Positions 18,643 through 27,640 of a DNA stretch of 64,000 bases are shown in pieces. Each line of letters starts with the position of its first letter. The stretch's first letter is position 1. The translations under genes and the position numbers were made by a program. The notes below the pieces were generated by a model. The model was given only the letters and a program-made list of their open reading frames with translations, was not told where the DNA came from and searched no databases. The stretch covers positions 242,112 to 306,111 of the forward strand of contig NZ_AAVU01000001.1 in NCBI RefSeq assembly GCF_000169095.1, given 5' to 3'. This stretch comes from Lyngbya sp. PCC 8106. GTDB lineage: Bacteria; Cyanobacteriota; Cyanobacteriia; Cyanobacteriales; Microcoleaceae.

Positions 18643-18973
18643 AGGATTCTGGCTGCTTTTCTCCTGTTATCAAATCAACTATTTTTGATGACGATGACAT
18701 CACTTTTCTGTTCACTGATTGACAGAGAAACTGAACTTCCCAATACAACCTCAAAATTGATTTAAAATCAGCAGATAGTATTGTATCATAGTTGGGTAAA
18801 AATCTCAAACCCTCATCTCTCAGCAACAGGGATAAAGTGTTTGAGATCGCAGCTCGGGAAACTCAAGATCAGAAAATGTATTTTTTTAAAGATTTTTAGA
18901 TAAAGTATTAATAATATATTAATGTATTTTAAAAAGCTGATTACAATCAACCCTTACCCAACAGATAACTCCC
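18643..18973. other. Intergenic region upstream of antiporter cluster
   Basis: A 331-base spacer, AT-rich in its last 100 bases, that presumably carries the promoter of the Mrp-type cluster. A 64-codon minus-strand frame here has no recognisable features. There is no gene for the N-terminal part of MrpA or for MrpB in this gap. Confidence 0.4.
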
Positions 18974-19309
18974 GTGTTAGAAGCATTCGTATTCGGTACA
19001 ATTTTGTGCGGATTTTTCGGTATAATCCTCAAAAAGAACCTAGTCATGAAGATCCTGTCGATGGATGTGATGAGTACGGGGGTGATCGCCTATTACGTGC
19101 TAGTCGCATCACGAGACGGTTTATTCACACCCATTTTTTCCGAAGCCAACAAAGGATCATACTCCGATCCGGTTCCCCAGGCGGTGATTTTGACAGCAAT
19201 TGTGATTGGCTTTTCGATACAAGCATTAATGCTCGTCGGCGTGATGAAGCTAGCACGGGATAATCCGACCTTGGAAAGCAACGAGATCGAAAAGAACAAT
19301 ACACCTTAA
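18974..19309 (+). CDS. mrpC: Mrp-type cation/proton antiporter subunit C (NuoK-like)
   Basis: A 111-residue protein with three hydrophobic helices, homologous to MrpC/MnhC and NuoK. It begins at GTG (18974) with MLEAFVFGTILCGFFGIILK and shows the subunit's pattern, including DPVPQAVILTAIVIGFSIQA, the PQALILTAIVI-like motif diagnostic of MrpC. MrpC packs against the antiporter-like subunits of the multi-subunit Na+(or K+)/H+ antiporter in the plasma membrane. First gene of a compact cluster; mrpD begins within about 10 bases of its stop. Confidence 0.92.
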   Translation: MLEAFVFGTILCGFFGIILKKNLVMKILSMDVMSTGVIAYYVLVASRDGLFTPIFSEANKGSYSDPVPQAVILTAIVIGFSIQALMLVGVMKLARDNPTLESNEIEKNNTP

Positions 19310-19318
19310 AATCTATTG

Positions 19319-20746
19319 ATGAACACTATCACGATCGCATGGATCGCGCTCCCCTTTTTTGTGGGGTTCCTGATTTATCTCATCCCCAAGTTTGACCGCT
19401 ACCTCGCCCTCAGCATTACCCTAGTTTCAGCCGGATATGCAACATTGCTCTTTATCGAAGGCTCACCTGTAACGCTAGAGTTACTGAATAATTTTGGTGT
19501 CACCCTAGTCGCAGACCAATTAAGCGGGTACTTTATCTTAACCAATGCACAGGTGACAGCCGCAGTCATTCTTTACTGTTGGGGTAAAAATAAAACAGCC
19601 TTTTTCTATACACAAGCCATCATTTTGCATGGTAGCGTTAATGCCGTGTTTATCTGTGCTGATTTCATCAGTTTATACGTGGCTTTGGAAGTGATTAGCA
19701 TTGCCGCCTTTCTCCTGATCACCTATCCTCGAAGCGATCGCTCCATTTGGGTAGGCTTGCGGTATTTGGGTATCAGTAACACCGCCATGCTATTTTATCT
19801 GGTGGGGGCGGTACTGGTCTATCAAGCCAATCATGCCTTTGCATTTACTGGATTAGGAAACGCACCCCCAGAAGCGGTCGCCTTGATCTTTATGGGACTG
19901 CTAACCAAAGGAGGCATCTTTATCTCCGGATTTTGGCTACCGTTGACTCACTCCGAATCGGAAACGCCAGTCTCTGCTTTATTGTCGGGAGTGGTTATCA
20001 AAGCCGGAGCTTTTCCCCTAATGCGTTGTGCGTTGATGGTCGAGGAGGTTGCTCCCATCATCGGAATTTTTGCGGTGGGGACAGCGTTTTTGGGAATAGC
20101 CTATGCCCTCTTTGAAGAGGATACAAAACGTGTACTAGCCTTAAGTACGATTTCTCAGCTAGGCTTCGTCTTAGCTAATCCCATCGCTGGCGGTTATTAT
20201 GCCCTCACCCATGGTTTAGCTAAATCTGCACTGTTTTTAATCGCAGGATCTTTACCGAGCCGCAACTTCAAAGAACTCCAAAATAAACCGATCAATACCC
20301 CAATTTGGATTGCTTTACTAATTGTGAGCCTGTCGATTTCTGGCTTGCCTTTATTACCGGGTTTTGCAGCAAAGACGTTGACCTTAAAAACTCTCCCAAC
20401 CGCATCTGCGATCGCCATGAACATCGCCGCTGTCGGAACCGCCATTGTATTTGCTAAATTTATATTTTTGCCCCATAAGAACCAAAAGAATATCCGACCC
20501 AGTTTGTGGCCTGCACTGATCTTATTAATTACGGGGTTAATGGTGGCAGATATTGTCTCTTTAGAGCTTTACAGCCTCGCAAATATCACGAAAGCACTGG
20601 TCACGATTGGTTTGGGATGGTCGGCGTATTTTTTAATCTTTCAACGATCCGCACTCAAATTGCCCCGTGTCGTTGAACAATTTGAGCATCTGATCGGGGT
20701 CATGAGTCTGATGTTGATTGCGCTGTTTTGGATGGTGTTGGCATGA
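19319..20746 (+). CDS. mrpD: Mrp-type antiporter subunit D (NuoN/NuoL-like)
   Basis: A proton-channel-like subunit of the Mrp antiporter, related to complex I subunits NuoL/M/N. The protein has about 14 hydrophobic helices. Conserved features include an acidic residue in the SLYVALEVISIAAF helix (matching the key Glu of the family), the GLLTKGGIFISGFWLP segment with its conserved Lys, and LALSTISQLGFVLAN. I prefer the ATG at 19319 to the TTG one codon earlier (475 residues). Its stop overlaps the next start in an ATGA arrangement, so translation is coupled to mrpE. It is the only large antiporter-like subunit in the cluster. Confidence 0.93.
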   Translation: MNTITIAWIALPFFVGFLIYLIPKFDRYLALSITLVSAGYATLLFIEGSPVTLELLNNFGVTLVADQLSGYFILTNAQVTAAVILYCWGKNKTAFFYTQAIILHGSVNAVFICADFISLYVALEVISIAAFLLITYPRSDRSIWVGLRYLGISNTAMLFYLVGAVLVYQANHAFAFTGLGNAPPEAVALIFMGLLTKGGIFISGFWLPLTHSESETPVSALLSGVVIKAGAFPLMRCALMVEEVAPIIGIFAVGTAFLGIAYALFEEDTKRVLALSTISQLGFVLANPIAGGYYALTHGLAKSALFLIAGSLPSRNFKELQNKPINTPIWIALLIVSLSISGLPLLPGFAAKTLTLKTLPTASAIAMNIAAVGTAIVFAKFIFLPHKNQKNIRPSLWPALILLITGLMVADIVSLELYSLANITKALVTIGLGWSAYFLIFQRSALKLPRVVEQFEHLIGVMSLMLIALFWMVLA

Positions 20747-21135
20747 TCGGGTATCTCAATCTAATCTTACGACTGACCATTTGGTTTTTACTCACCTCGG
20801 ATTTGAGTGTGACTAATATTGTGATCGGGGTGGGTGTCGCCTTCTTGTTACCCCGTCGCTTCACCTCTCGCGAAAAACTCAGCGATTGGTTGCGGGTGTT
20901 TTGGGAAATCCTGGTGGCAATTCCCCAAGCCTACATCGAGGCGGTTGAAATTATGATTCGTCCCCATAACGACGAAGAAGTGATCACAGAACGAGTCAAA
21001 CCTCAACGGACACCTGGGTTGATCTTCCTCGATATATTCTTGATCACCTTTACCCCAAAGACTATTGTTGTGAAATACCACGAAAAAGGCTGGTTTGAAG
21101 TCCACCGAGTTCTACGGAGACGGAGAAACAAGTGA
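20743..21135 (+). CDS. mrpE: Mrp-type antiporter subunit E
   Basis: A 130-residue MrpE/MnhE-type subunit: two N-terminal hydrophobic helices followed by a cytoplasmic domain with TPGLIFLDIFLITFTPKT-like strand pattern, and a basic C-terminus (VHRVLRRRRNK). An earlier in-frame TTG (20728) exists, but the ATG at 20743 overlaps the mrpD stop as ATGA and is the better start. MrpE is needed for antiporter assembly or full activity in studied bacteria. Confidence 0.9.
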   Translation: MIGYLNLILRLTIWFLLTSDLSVTNIVIGVGVAFLLPRRFTSREKLSDWLRVFWEILVAIPQAYIEAVEIMIRPHNDEEVITERVKPQRTPGLIFLDIFLITFTPKTIVVKYHEKGWFEVHRVLRRRRNK

Positions 21136-21386
21136 TGAACCTGGCACTAATTGCGATGATTTTCGCTCTGCTGATTCCCATTTATGAGGCTTGTCAGGAT
21201 GATAATGTTTGGCAGAAAATGTTGGCATTTGCCAGTATTGCCACCAAAACATCTATTATGATCCTCGTTGTCTCCGTCTTGCGCGATGATTGGATGATTG
21301 GAGTAGTTGGGGTGATCATCCTCAGCGTGGGAAATGCGGGATTAATGTTGCTCGCAAATATACTTAAACGAATGAGTGAACTTTGA
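21135..21386 (+). CDS. mrpF: Mrp-type antiporter subunit F
   Basis: A small (83-residue) three-helix MrpF/MnhF-type subunit. The ATG at 21135 overlaps the mrpE stop (TGATG); a GTG one codon earlier is possible. The middle helix holds ATKTSIMILVVSVLRDD, fitting the family's pattern with a conserved acidic residue at its end. The protein is somewhat divergent from typical MrpF, so position in the cluster carries part of the assignment. Confidence 0.8.
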   Translation: MNLALIAMIFALLIPIYEACQDDNVWQKMLAFASIATKTSIMILVVSVLRDDWMIGVVGVIILSVGNAGLMLLANILKRMSEL

Positions 21387-21388
21387 CC

Positions 21389-21670
21389 ATGATCGACGAC
21401 CTACTCAGTAATATCTGTATCGGTGTTGGAATTGTTTTTTGGTTTTGGGGAACGTTTCCCCTGATCGGTAATCGCTCTGTATTATTCAAGCTACATAGTC
21501 TTTCGGTGGCTGATACTCTCGGATCAATGAGTATTATTGTGGGGCTACTCCTGAAAATACCGAGTGAATGGCCGCTTCTGATCCTCGCCATCATCTCCTT
21601 AGCGATCTGGAATACAGTGCTAGGGTATGTGTTAGCCTACTGTTCGAGTAGCGGGGATGACTATGAATGA
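21389..21670 (+). CDS. mrpG: Mrp-type antiporter subunit G
   Basis: A 93-residue three-helix MrpG/MnhG subunit. It has the family's early FWFWGTFPLIGNRS segment and a KLHSLSVADTLGSMSIIVGLLL stretch close to the diagnostic RLHAxxxxDTLG motif. A TTG two codons earlier would overlap the mrpF stop, but ATG 21389 is the simpler start. Its end overlaps the next gene by 14 bases, so the cluster is a tightly coupled operon. Confidence 0.9.
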   Translation: MIDDLLSNICIGVGIVFWFWGTFPLIGNRSVLFKLHSLSVADTLGSMSIIVGLLLKIPSEWPLLILAIISLAIWNTVLGYVLAYCSSSGDDYE

Positions 21671-22292
21671 TAGCTATATTTATGTGATCACGGCTCTACT
21701 CCCGTTAGCCGCTTGTATGCTCGTTTTCCAGCCGAATCCCTTTCACGCCTTGGTTGTTCGGGGTATTTTGGGGGCTGTCGCGGCATTGGTTTATGCTGTT
21801 TTGGGGGCGGCGGATGTGGCTTTAACGGAGGCTCTTGTCGGGACGATGCTCTCGATTACGCTGTATGCTGTTGCCGTGCGTTCATCATTAATTATGCGCT
21901 TGGGTGTGATTCAAGAAGATGAGTTGATCTCCGTTGAGGCGGATTCTCTCCCCAACGACAAATTTCTCCCCGAAAATATCACTGAACCCCATTTGACTCA
22001 ACTGATTTCGGAGTTGACAAAAATTTTAAGTCAATACTATGTTCGTCTGGAACTGGTTCCCTATACCAATCCCCAGGCTTTGCAACGGGCATTGATGGAT
22101 AAAGAAGTTCATGCCATTTGTGCGCCTGAATACTGCGATCAAGAGAGTGAAGTCGAGAAAAACGAAAGCCAGTTTTATCACACGAAAGTCCGCATTCAAC
22201 GTCTTTATGAGATCATGCAAACTGAACTTGCTTCACCCGAGACAATCCTCACCTATGTACAGGTTTTAGATTCAGAAGACAAGCATTTGTGA
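21657..22292 (+). CDS. DUF4040 (MbhD/MrpA C-terminal-type) subunit with soluble tail
   Basis: A 211-residue protein. Residues 1-85 carry three hydrophobic helices with GAADVALTEALVGTMLSITLYAV-type sequence, the signature of the DUF4040/MbhD domain that forms the C-terminal part of MrpA or a separate subunit in hydrogenase-linked complexes. Residues 90-211 are hydrophilic and predicted cytoplasmic, with no motif I recognise; this tail is not part of standard MbhD. The gene overlaps mrpG by 14 bases and ends the cluster. No NuoL-like MrpA N-terminal half and no MrpB is present nearby, so this protein may supply the MrpA C-terminal function in a reduced complex. Confidence 0.8.
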   Translation: MTMNDSYIYVITALLPLAACMLVFQPNPFHALVVRGILGAVAALVYAVLGAADVALTEALVGTMLSITLYAVAVRSSLIMRLGVIQEDELISVEADSLPNDKFLPENITEPHLTQLISELTKILSQYYVRLELVPYTNPQALQRALMDKEVHAICAPEYCDQESEVEKNESQFYHTKVRIQRLYEIMQTELASPETILTYVQVLDSEDKHL

Positions 22293-22463
22293 AAACAAAA
22301 TTAAAAATCTCAAGTGCGAACGCGCTAACGATAGACCGAACAAAACCGATAACTTTAGGGTGAGTTTTTAGGGTTTATTGCCCAACTAAGACGTTAACGC
22401 AATCGCTAAATTTTCGAGAACTGATACTGTCGAAAATGCCGAGAGGCAACGGACAAGAATTGA

Positions 22464-23762
22464 CTAGCTATAGAGTTTGCTAGAAGAATTATCAGATTCG
22501 AGATTAAACAACATTTCTAAAGTTGTCATCGCTCGACGTCGAGCTTCAATATCTTGCTGCGCCCGCAGTTGTACCATCGGATCATGGAGAATTTTATTCA
22601 CAATTCCCCGAGTTAAAGCTTCGATCACCTCTTGATGTTTTTCAGCAAATTCTGAACCCAAACGAGACAAAGCTTTTTCTAATTCTTGTTCTCGAATGCC
22701 TTCGATTTTTTGTCTTAAACAACTAATAATCGGTACCGTTTCCAAACTCCGCCACCAGACATCAAAGGCTTCCACTTCTTCTTCGAGTAAAACCTCAGCT
22801 TCTTGAGCCATTTTACGGCGGGTTTCGTGATTTTGAGCCACAACCGCTTTGAGATCATCAACATTAAACGCCCGAATATTGGGGAGTTCAACCACATCAG
22901 CCGCCACATTACGAGGAACAGAAATATCAACCAACATTAAGGGTTGATGAGGGTCTAAAGCCGCTTCTAATTTACCCCGATCTAAAATCGGCTCAGTGGC
23001 ACCTGTACTCGTAAAAACAATATCGGATTGACCAATAACAGTCATCATTTCCGATAACGGATGCAGTTTAAATTCGGCTTCACGGAACTGCTGCGCTAAT
23101 TCTTCAGCCCGTTTGGTTGAACGGTTAACAATCGCAATTTGAGTCGCACCCTTTGACAATAAGTGCTGAACTAATAAGCGCGACATTTTACCCGCACCGA
23201 TAATCGCCACCCGATAGCCACTGAGATCTTCAAGTTTCATTTGTACCAGTTCTACCGCCGCCGAACTGATGGAAACCGCACCCGTACCAATATTCGTTTC
23301 TGTACGCACCCGTTTTCCGGCGGTAATCGCCTGTTTAAACAAGCGGTTAAGAATTTGACCAATCCCTTGATGACGTTGACCCAATTTGTGAGTTTGTTTA
23401 ACTTGGGCGAGAATTTGTCCCTCTCCCAACACCAAACTATCCAAACCCGCCGAAACTCGCATCAAGTGCATAATGGCATCTTCATGCAGCAACGTAAACA
23501 AATGAGGACGTAATTGGTGTAACGTTAACTTACTCAACTCCGAGAGAAACTGAGTCACTTCCCGAATACCTGGTTGAGTTTCAGAAGCAACCACATAAAT
23601 TTCCATGCGGTTACAAGTGCTAAGAATAGCCACTTCCTCGATATGAGGATAACTCAATAAATGAGCAATCGCACTTTCAATGTCTTGTTCTGGAATACTC
23701 AGTTTTTCACGAACGTCAACGGGAGCCGTTTTGTGACTTAAACCTACAACTGCAATATTCAT
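22464..23762 (-). CDS. hemA: Glutamyl-tRNA reductase
   Basis: It reduces glutamyl-tRNA(Glu) to glutamate-1-semialdehyde with NADPH, the committed step of the C5 pathway to haem, chlorophyll and bilins. The N-terminal catalytic domain has the nucleophile Cys50 in STCNRMEIY and the GLSHKTAPVDVREKL start. The NADPH-binding domain follows, with GAGKMSRLLVQHL around residue 190, and the C-terminal helical dimerisation domain occupies about 320-410. At 432 residues it has normal length. It lies downstream of glpX on the same strand, 188 bases away, an arrangement also seen in other cyanobacteria. Confidence 0.97.
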   Translation of the reverse strand: MNIAVVGLSHKTAPVDVREKLSIPEQDIESAIAHLLSYPHIEEVAILSTCNRMEIYVVASETQPGIREVTQFLSELSKLTLHQLRPHLFTLLHEDAIMHLMRVSAGLDSLVLGEGQILAQVKQTHKLGQRHQGIGQILNRLFKQAITAGKRVRTETNIGTGAVSISSAAVELVQMKLEDLSGYRVAIIGAGKMSRLLVQHLLSKGATQIAIVNRSTKRAEELAQQFREAEFKLHPLSEMMTVIGQSDIVFTSTGATEPILDRGKLEAALDPHQPLMLVDISVPRNVAADVVELPNIRAFNVDDLKAVVAQNHETRRKMAQEAEVLLEEEVEAFDVWWRSLETVPIISCLRQKIEGIREQELEKALSRLGSEFAEKHQEVIEALTRGIVNKILHDPMVQLRAQQDIEARRRAMTTLEMLFNLESDNSSSKLYS

Positions 23763-23949
23763 AAAACGGTTGTTTGTTAATTCTTTTTTGTTAGTGATTT
23801 GCTTTGATCACGGGCAGAACTTTCCTAGCTCTAAATTCCAGATCGCTAGAGATCATTCTTATACTTGCCCTCAGACAGAAATGAGGAATTTGTTTAGAGA
23901 GCAGTTTTGCTCCGTAATTTTTGATTCCCCATTTCTGACTCCTCTACCT

Positions 23950-24990
23950 TTAGTGTAGCTGTAGAGCTTTGGGTTTCTCGTCGAACATATGAATCGTATC
24001 AACGAAGCGAGCCGTCTTGGACTGAGAAGAAATAACCAAACTCTCAGTCCGTGCGCCCCCGTGGAAGAAGCGAACCCCTTCCATCAGTGTTCCCGGTGTG
24101 ATTCCACAAGCAGCAAATAACACCGTTTCACCAGAGGCTAACTCATCGTCATTGTAAACGCGATCGGGGTCATTAATTCCCATCGATTTTAAGCGTTCGA
24201 TGTTGCCTTCCTTGCTTTCTCCGATTAAACCTGTTTTGACTACTTCCGGGTCATAAATCAGTTGTCCTTGGAAGTGACCACCCAGACAGCGCATAGCCGC
24301 CGCAGAAATCACTCCTTCTGGTGCAGCACCAATACCCATCAAAGCATGAATATTAGTTCCTGCAAACGCGCAAGAGATTGCCGCCGAGACATCACCATCA
24401 CTAATCAGTCGAACTCGCGCTCCGGCTGTACGAATTTCATTAATTAAGTCTTTGTGACGAGGGCGATCCATCACCACAACTACCATTTCTTCAATACTGC
24501 GGTTCATGCAGTCTGAGAGAATTTTCAGGTTTTCGGTTGCTGATTTGCGAATATCGACATGATTTTTAGCAACCGCTGGAGCGGCTAACTTCTTCATATA
24601 GAAGTCTGGTGCGGCAAAAAGTCCCCCTTTCTCGGCAATTGCTAAAACTGCCATTGAACCATTTTGACCGTAGGCCACTAGGTTTGTACCTTCGCAGGGG
24701 TCAACCGCAATATCGATTTCGACTAATTGTTCGGGGTCGCAAAAGCTGGAAGCATTTTCTTGAGTACAAATGCCAACTTCCTCACCAATGTAGAGCATCG
24801 GTGCATCATCGCGCTCTCCTTCCCCGATTACAATGCGGCCTCTCATGTGAATCTTATTCATCCGATTACGCATGGCATCAACAGCCACTTGGTCGGCAGT
24901 ATCTTTTTCACCTTTTCCCATCCATCGAGCTGAGGCGATCGCCGCCTGTTCAACAACTTCGATGATTTCTAAACCAATGACATTATCCAC
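23950..24990 (-). CDS. glpX: Class II fructose-1,6/sedoheptulose-1,7-bisphosphatase
   Basis: A GlpX-type bifunctional bisphosphatase of the Calvin cycle and gluconeogenesis. Conserved metal- and substrate-binding blocks are visible: IGEGERDDAPML, VDPCEGTNL and the RHKDLINEIR segment. The open frame reaches a TTG at 25023, but the protein family starts at VDNVIGLEIIEVVEQAA. A GTG at 24990 has a clean GGAGG nine bases upstream (complement of 25000-25004), so I choose GTG 24990 (346 residues). It is transcribed alone or together with hemA, and diverges from the thioredoxin gene. Confidence 0.96.
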   Translation of the reverse strand: MDNVIGLEIIEVVEQAAIASARWMGKGEKDTADQVAVDAMRNRMNKIHMRGRIVIGEGERDDAPMLYIGEEVGICTQENASSFCDPEQLVEIDIAVDPCEGTNLVAYGQNGSMAVLAIAEKGGLFAAPDFYMKKLAAPAVAKNHVDIRKSATENLKILSDCMNRSIEEMVVVVMDRPRHKDLINEIRTAGARVRLISDGDVSAAISCAFAGTNIHALMGIGAAPEGVISAAAMRCLGGHFQGQLIYDPEVVKTGLIGESKEGNIERLKSMGINDPDRVYNDDELASGETVLFAACGITPGTLMEGVRFFHGGARTESLVISSQSKTARFVDTIHMFDEKPKALQLH

Positions 24991-25286
24991 AGATTTTATC
25001 CTCCCAACATCTGAGCTTGCCAAATTCTATTAGGCACTCCCAGTGTTAAAGTCTATCAGAGGGGGGGATCGGCTTGGCATTCTCTTGCCGATGGTTTGTG
25101 TTAAGTTTTGCTTCTTTGCTCTGCTCCTATTGCCTCTGGGTCAACTCTGTAACCGATTCCGATTAATATGATAATTTGGGTTTAATCTAAAAGTAGCAAA
25201 GCCAAGCCAACTTAGATTCTATTCCATAGAGCCGAAACCCTATCTCCTGTTAAACTTTTTCTTTCCATTCACCCTGGTGATAGGCA

Positions 25287-25649
25287 ATGCCAGTACAAAA
25301 AACCATGAGCAATAACGTGATTGTTATTCAAGATTCCGATTTTGAAACCGAAGTCCTGAGTGCTGAACAGCCTGTTTTAGCCTACTTCTGGGCAACTTGG
25401 TGTGGCCCGTGTAAACTGGTGGCGCCTTCTGTCGAAGCTGTTGCTCAAACCTATGGCGATCGCTTAAAGGTTGTTAAACTTGAAGTCGATAAAAGTCTCA
25501 ATGCTGCCAAAACCTGCAAAGTTGAAGGCGTACCTGCACTGAGGTTCTTTAAAAATCAGCAAATGATAGAGTCCCACGAGGGAGCGATTACAAAACAACA
25601 ATTAATGGACTGGGTTGAACAAAAACTTGAGAAGACCGAAAACTCCTGA
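25287..25649 (+). CDS. Thioredoxin
   Basis: A dithiol-disulfide oxidoreductase of 120 residues with the canonical active site WCGPC at 38-42 and the cis-proline loop VEGVPALRFF (Pro about 83). Partners in a cyanobacterium would be Calvin-cycle and redox-regulated enzymes; its divergent neighbour glpX is a classic thioredoxin-regulated step in plants, but the class II enzyme need not be. A second Met at residue 7 (MSNNVIVI) is an alternative start; GGTGAT upstream favours the first ATG. A long inverted repeat after the stop probably terminates transcription. Confidence 0.95.
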   Translation: MPVQKTMSNNVIVIQDSDFETEVLSAEQPVLAYFWATWCGPCKLVAPSVEAVAQTYGDRLKVVKLEVDKSLNAAKTCKVEGVPALRFFKNQQMIESHEGAITKQQLMDWVEQKLEKTENS

Positions 25650-25680
25650 TCGCAGGAATCATTAAGATTGACTTAACTGA

Positions 25681-25752
25681 GAACGGGTTTAGGGATGGCT
25701 ATAGGTTTTAGGGAATCTAGCCTTGAGTCACACTAGACCCGTTCTATCTTTT
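25681..25752 (+). terminator. Probable terminator after thioredoxin gene
   Basis: GAACGGGTTTAG (25681-25692) is complementary to CTAGACCCGTTC (25733-25744) apart from one offset base, with a 40-base loop that can fold further. TATCTTTTCT follows on the plus strand. Its position 31 bases after the thioredoxin stop supports a terminator role. Confidence 0.55.
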
Positions 25753-25886
25753 CTCAATCTTGATAGTATTGCTCAAGTTCTGATTGAATTCTTTGTTGAG
25801 CTAATGGCGACAGCCCCGCGTTCTATCGAAGATGAACGTCGGGAAGGATAGCCCGACAAATTAAGGACTCGATGTCCGAAATTTTG

Positions 25887-26291
25887 TCAATTAGGAGTTT
25901 TTTGATTCTCAACATATTCTTTTAATTGTGAAACAGTTACACCTCCGCAACTAGCAATAAAATATGATTCATTCCATAAAACTGACTTTCTATAAACATC
26001 AGCTAATTCTGGAAATTCAGTTCTTAAACGACGACTGGTTATAGATTTTAAGTTACCTACAAACTTAGGTAATTCTAATTGTGGGTAATATTGGAAAAGC
26101 AAATGAATGTGGTCTGTTTCCCCATTAACTTCAATCATCTGACAATCCCATTTACGGCGTTCCCATATGATGGTTTGAAGTCGCTCTATTATAGCTCCTG
26201 TAAACACTTTACGTCGATACTTAGTTGTCAAAACCAAGTGGGCTTTTAAGTCTGATATTGCTCTCCCGCTAGAGACAAAATCATCTTTCAT
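25887..26291 (-). CDS. tnpA: IS200/IS605 family Y1 transposase TnpA
   Basis: A single-strand HUH transposase of 134 residues. The HUH metal-binding pair is His-Ile-His in ETDHIHLLF (about residues 61-69). The catalytic tyrosine is most likely in QLKEYVENQ near the C-terminus. Other family marks are HLVLTTKYRRKVF at the start, the KSITSRRLR helix and the YFIASCGG loop. Length is normal. It would excise and insert the element as single-stranded DNA. It could in principle also mobilise TnpB-only relatives such as the one at 2,530-4,055, although their end hairpins differ. Confidence 0.95.
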   Translation of the reverse strand: MKDDFVSSGRAISDLKAHLVLTTKYRRKVFTGAIIERLQTIIWERRKWDCQMIEVNGETDHIHLLFQYYPQLELPKFVGNLKSITSRRLRTEFPELADVYRKSVLWNESYFIASCGGVTVSQLKEYVENQKTPN

Positions 26292-26312
26292 GTTGTCACC
26301 GTGCCTGTTTTA

Positions 26313-26331
26313 TGTTACAGTCATTGTAACA
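26313..26331. promoter_or_regulatory. Inverted repeat between divergent tnpA and tnpB
   Basis: TGTTACA (26313-26319) and TGTAACA (26325-26331) form a perfect 7-base inverted repeat with a 5-base spacer, centred in the 54 bases between the two divergent starts. It could be an operator or part of the overlapping promoters. No regulator is known for it. Confidence 0.5.
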
Positions 26332-26345
26332 GGTCGAGGTTTACC

Positions 26346-27623
26346 ATGATAATTTCTTACCAATATCGTTTAAAACCTAATTACGAACAACGTTGTCGTC
26401 TCAACAGTTGGCTAGAAAAATTAAGGTGTCAGTACAATTATTTGTTAGCTGATAGATTTGATTGGTGGGAAAACAACAGAAATTACGTTAATTCTTGTCC
26501 TTTAGTTTGTAGTATTGCTGAACCTAGAGAACAACCAGAATACTATAAACAAAAAAGATCCCTTGTTCAATTAAAACAAGAGCGACCTTGGTATAAAGAC
26601 ATCCATGCTCATGTTTTGCAAGATATGGTCAAACGAGTCGATCTAGCTTTTAGTCGTTATATCAAGGGAGATAAAAATGGAAAACGTAGCGGTAAGCCTC
26701 GATTTAAAGGAAAGAATAGATATCGAACAATTGGGTTTCCTTCTATTAAGCCTGATTGTGTTAACAATAATCATATTACTTTCCCCAAATTAGGCAATAT
26801 TAAGTTTATTCAACATCGTCCTTTACCTGATGGGTTGACAATTAAAAGAGCTTTAATTACCCAAAAAGCTGATGGCTTGTATGTAACACTAACACTTGAA
26901 GATAAATCAGTTCCTAGCCTAACTGTAGATATTCAACCAACAGAAGAAAACAGTTTAGGTATTGATAGTGGTTTAGAGTTTTTTGTTGCTTGCAGTGATT
27001 TAACTGCTGTTAAACTCCCTAAATTCTATCGCCAATCCGAAGATAAATTAGCTAAACTTCAATCAAAAAGAGATCGTAGAAAATTAGGGTCTAAAGCCAG
27101 AAGAAAGCTCAACCAAAAAGTAGCGAAACTTCATCAAAAGATCGCAAGGCAACGTAAACAATGGCACTATGAAATTGCTAATCAACTCTTAGATAAAGCT
27201 GATGTCTTATTTGTTGAAGACTTAAAGGTATCCAATATGTCTAGGCGAAATCAACCTAAGCAGGGAGAAAATGGAACATTTCTACCTAATGGACAATCAG
27301 CTAAATCTGGGTTAAACAAAAGTTTTGCTGATGCTGGTATCTCTGGATTTCTTAGCGAGATACTTCCTGGCAAAGCTGAAAAAGCTGGCAAGAAAGTAGT
27401 TAAAGTCAATCCAAAAGGTACATCTCAACATTGTGCAATTTGTCTTAATCGTGTTCCTAAAGAATTATCAGATCGTTGGCATTCTTGCGCTTGTGGTGCA
27501 TCAATGTCAAGAGACATTAATTCGGCAATATTAATAAAAAAAGTGGGGTTGGGCGTTCGCCTCACTATAAAACGCAAATCTTCTGATAATAAGAAGAGGA
27601 GAAGCCAGCGTTCTGTTGCCTAA
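26346..27623 (+). CDS. tnpB: TnpB RNA-guided nuclease of IS605 element
   Basis: The TnpB partner of the adjacent tnpA. The RuvC-like acidic residues are present as Asp in GIDSGLEFFVACSD, Glu in LFVEDLKVSNM, and Asp in SRDINSAILIKK. The zinc ribbon has CAICLNR and SCACG. The frame opens at 26301, but MIISYQYRLKPNYEQR is the normal family start, so I choose ATG 26346 (425 residues). It is of a different subgroup from the TnpB at 2,681 (longer, different N-terminus and different ribbon spacing). The stop codon at 27621-27623 sits inside the right-end hairpin, so the guide RNA scaffold overlaps the end of the coding sequence. Confidence 0.93.
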   Translation: MIISYQYRLKPNYEQRCRLNSWLEKLRCQYNYLLADRFDWWENNRNYVNSCPLVCSIAEPREQPEYYKQKRSLVQLKQERPWYKDIHAHVLQDMVKRVDLAFSRYIKGDKNGKRSGKPRFKGKNRYRTIGFPSIKPDCVNNNHITFPKLGNIKFIQHRPLPDGLTIKRALITQKADGLYVTLTLEDKSVPSLTVDIQPTEENSLGIDSGLEFFVACSDLTAVKLPKFYRQSEDKLAKLQSKRDRRKLGSKARRKLNQKVAKLHQKIARQRKQWHYEIANQLLDKADVLFVEDLKVSNMSRRNQPKQGENGTFLPNGQSAKSGLNKSFADAGISGFLSEILPGKAEKAGKKVVKVNPKGTSQHCAICLNRVPKELSDRWHSCACGASMSRDINSAILIKKVGLGVRLTIKRKSSDNKKRRSQRSVA

Positions 27624-27640
27624 GCAACGAACGTCTGGAG
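27608..27640 (+). repeat. Right-end hairpin of the IS605 element
   Basis: Imperfect palindrome around CTAA: GCGTTC, one unpaired T, GTTGC, loop, GCAAC, GAACG. It includes the tnpB stop codon. This is the kind of subterminal structure recognised by TnpA, and it would also be part of the TnpB guide RNA scaffold. Confidence 0.6.
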
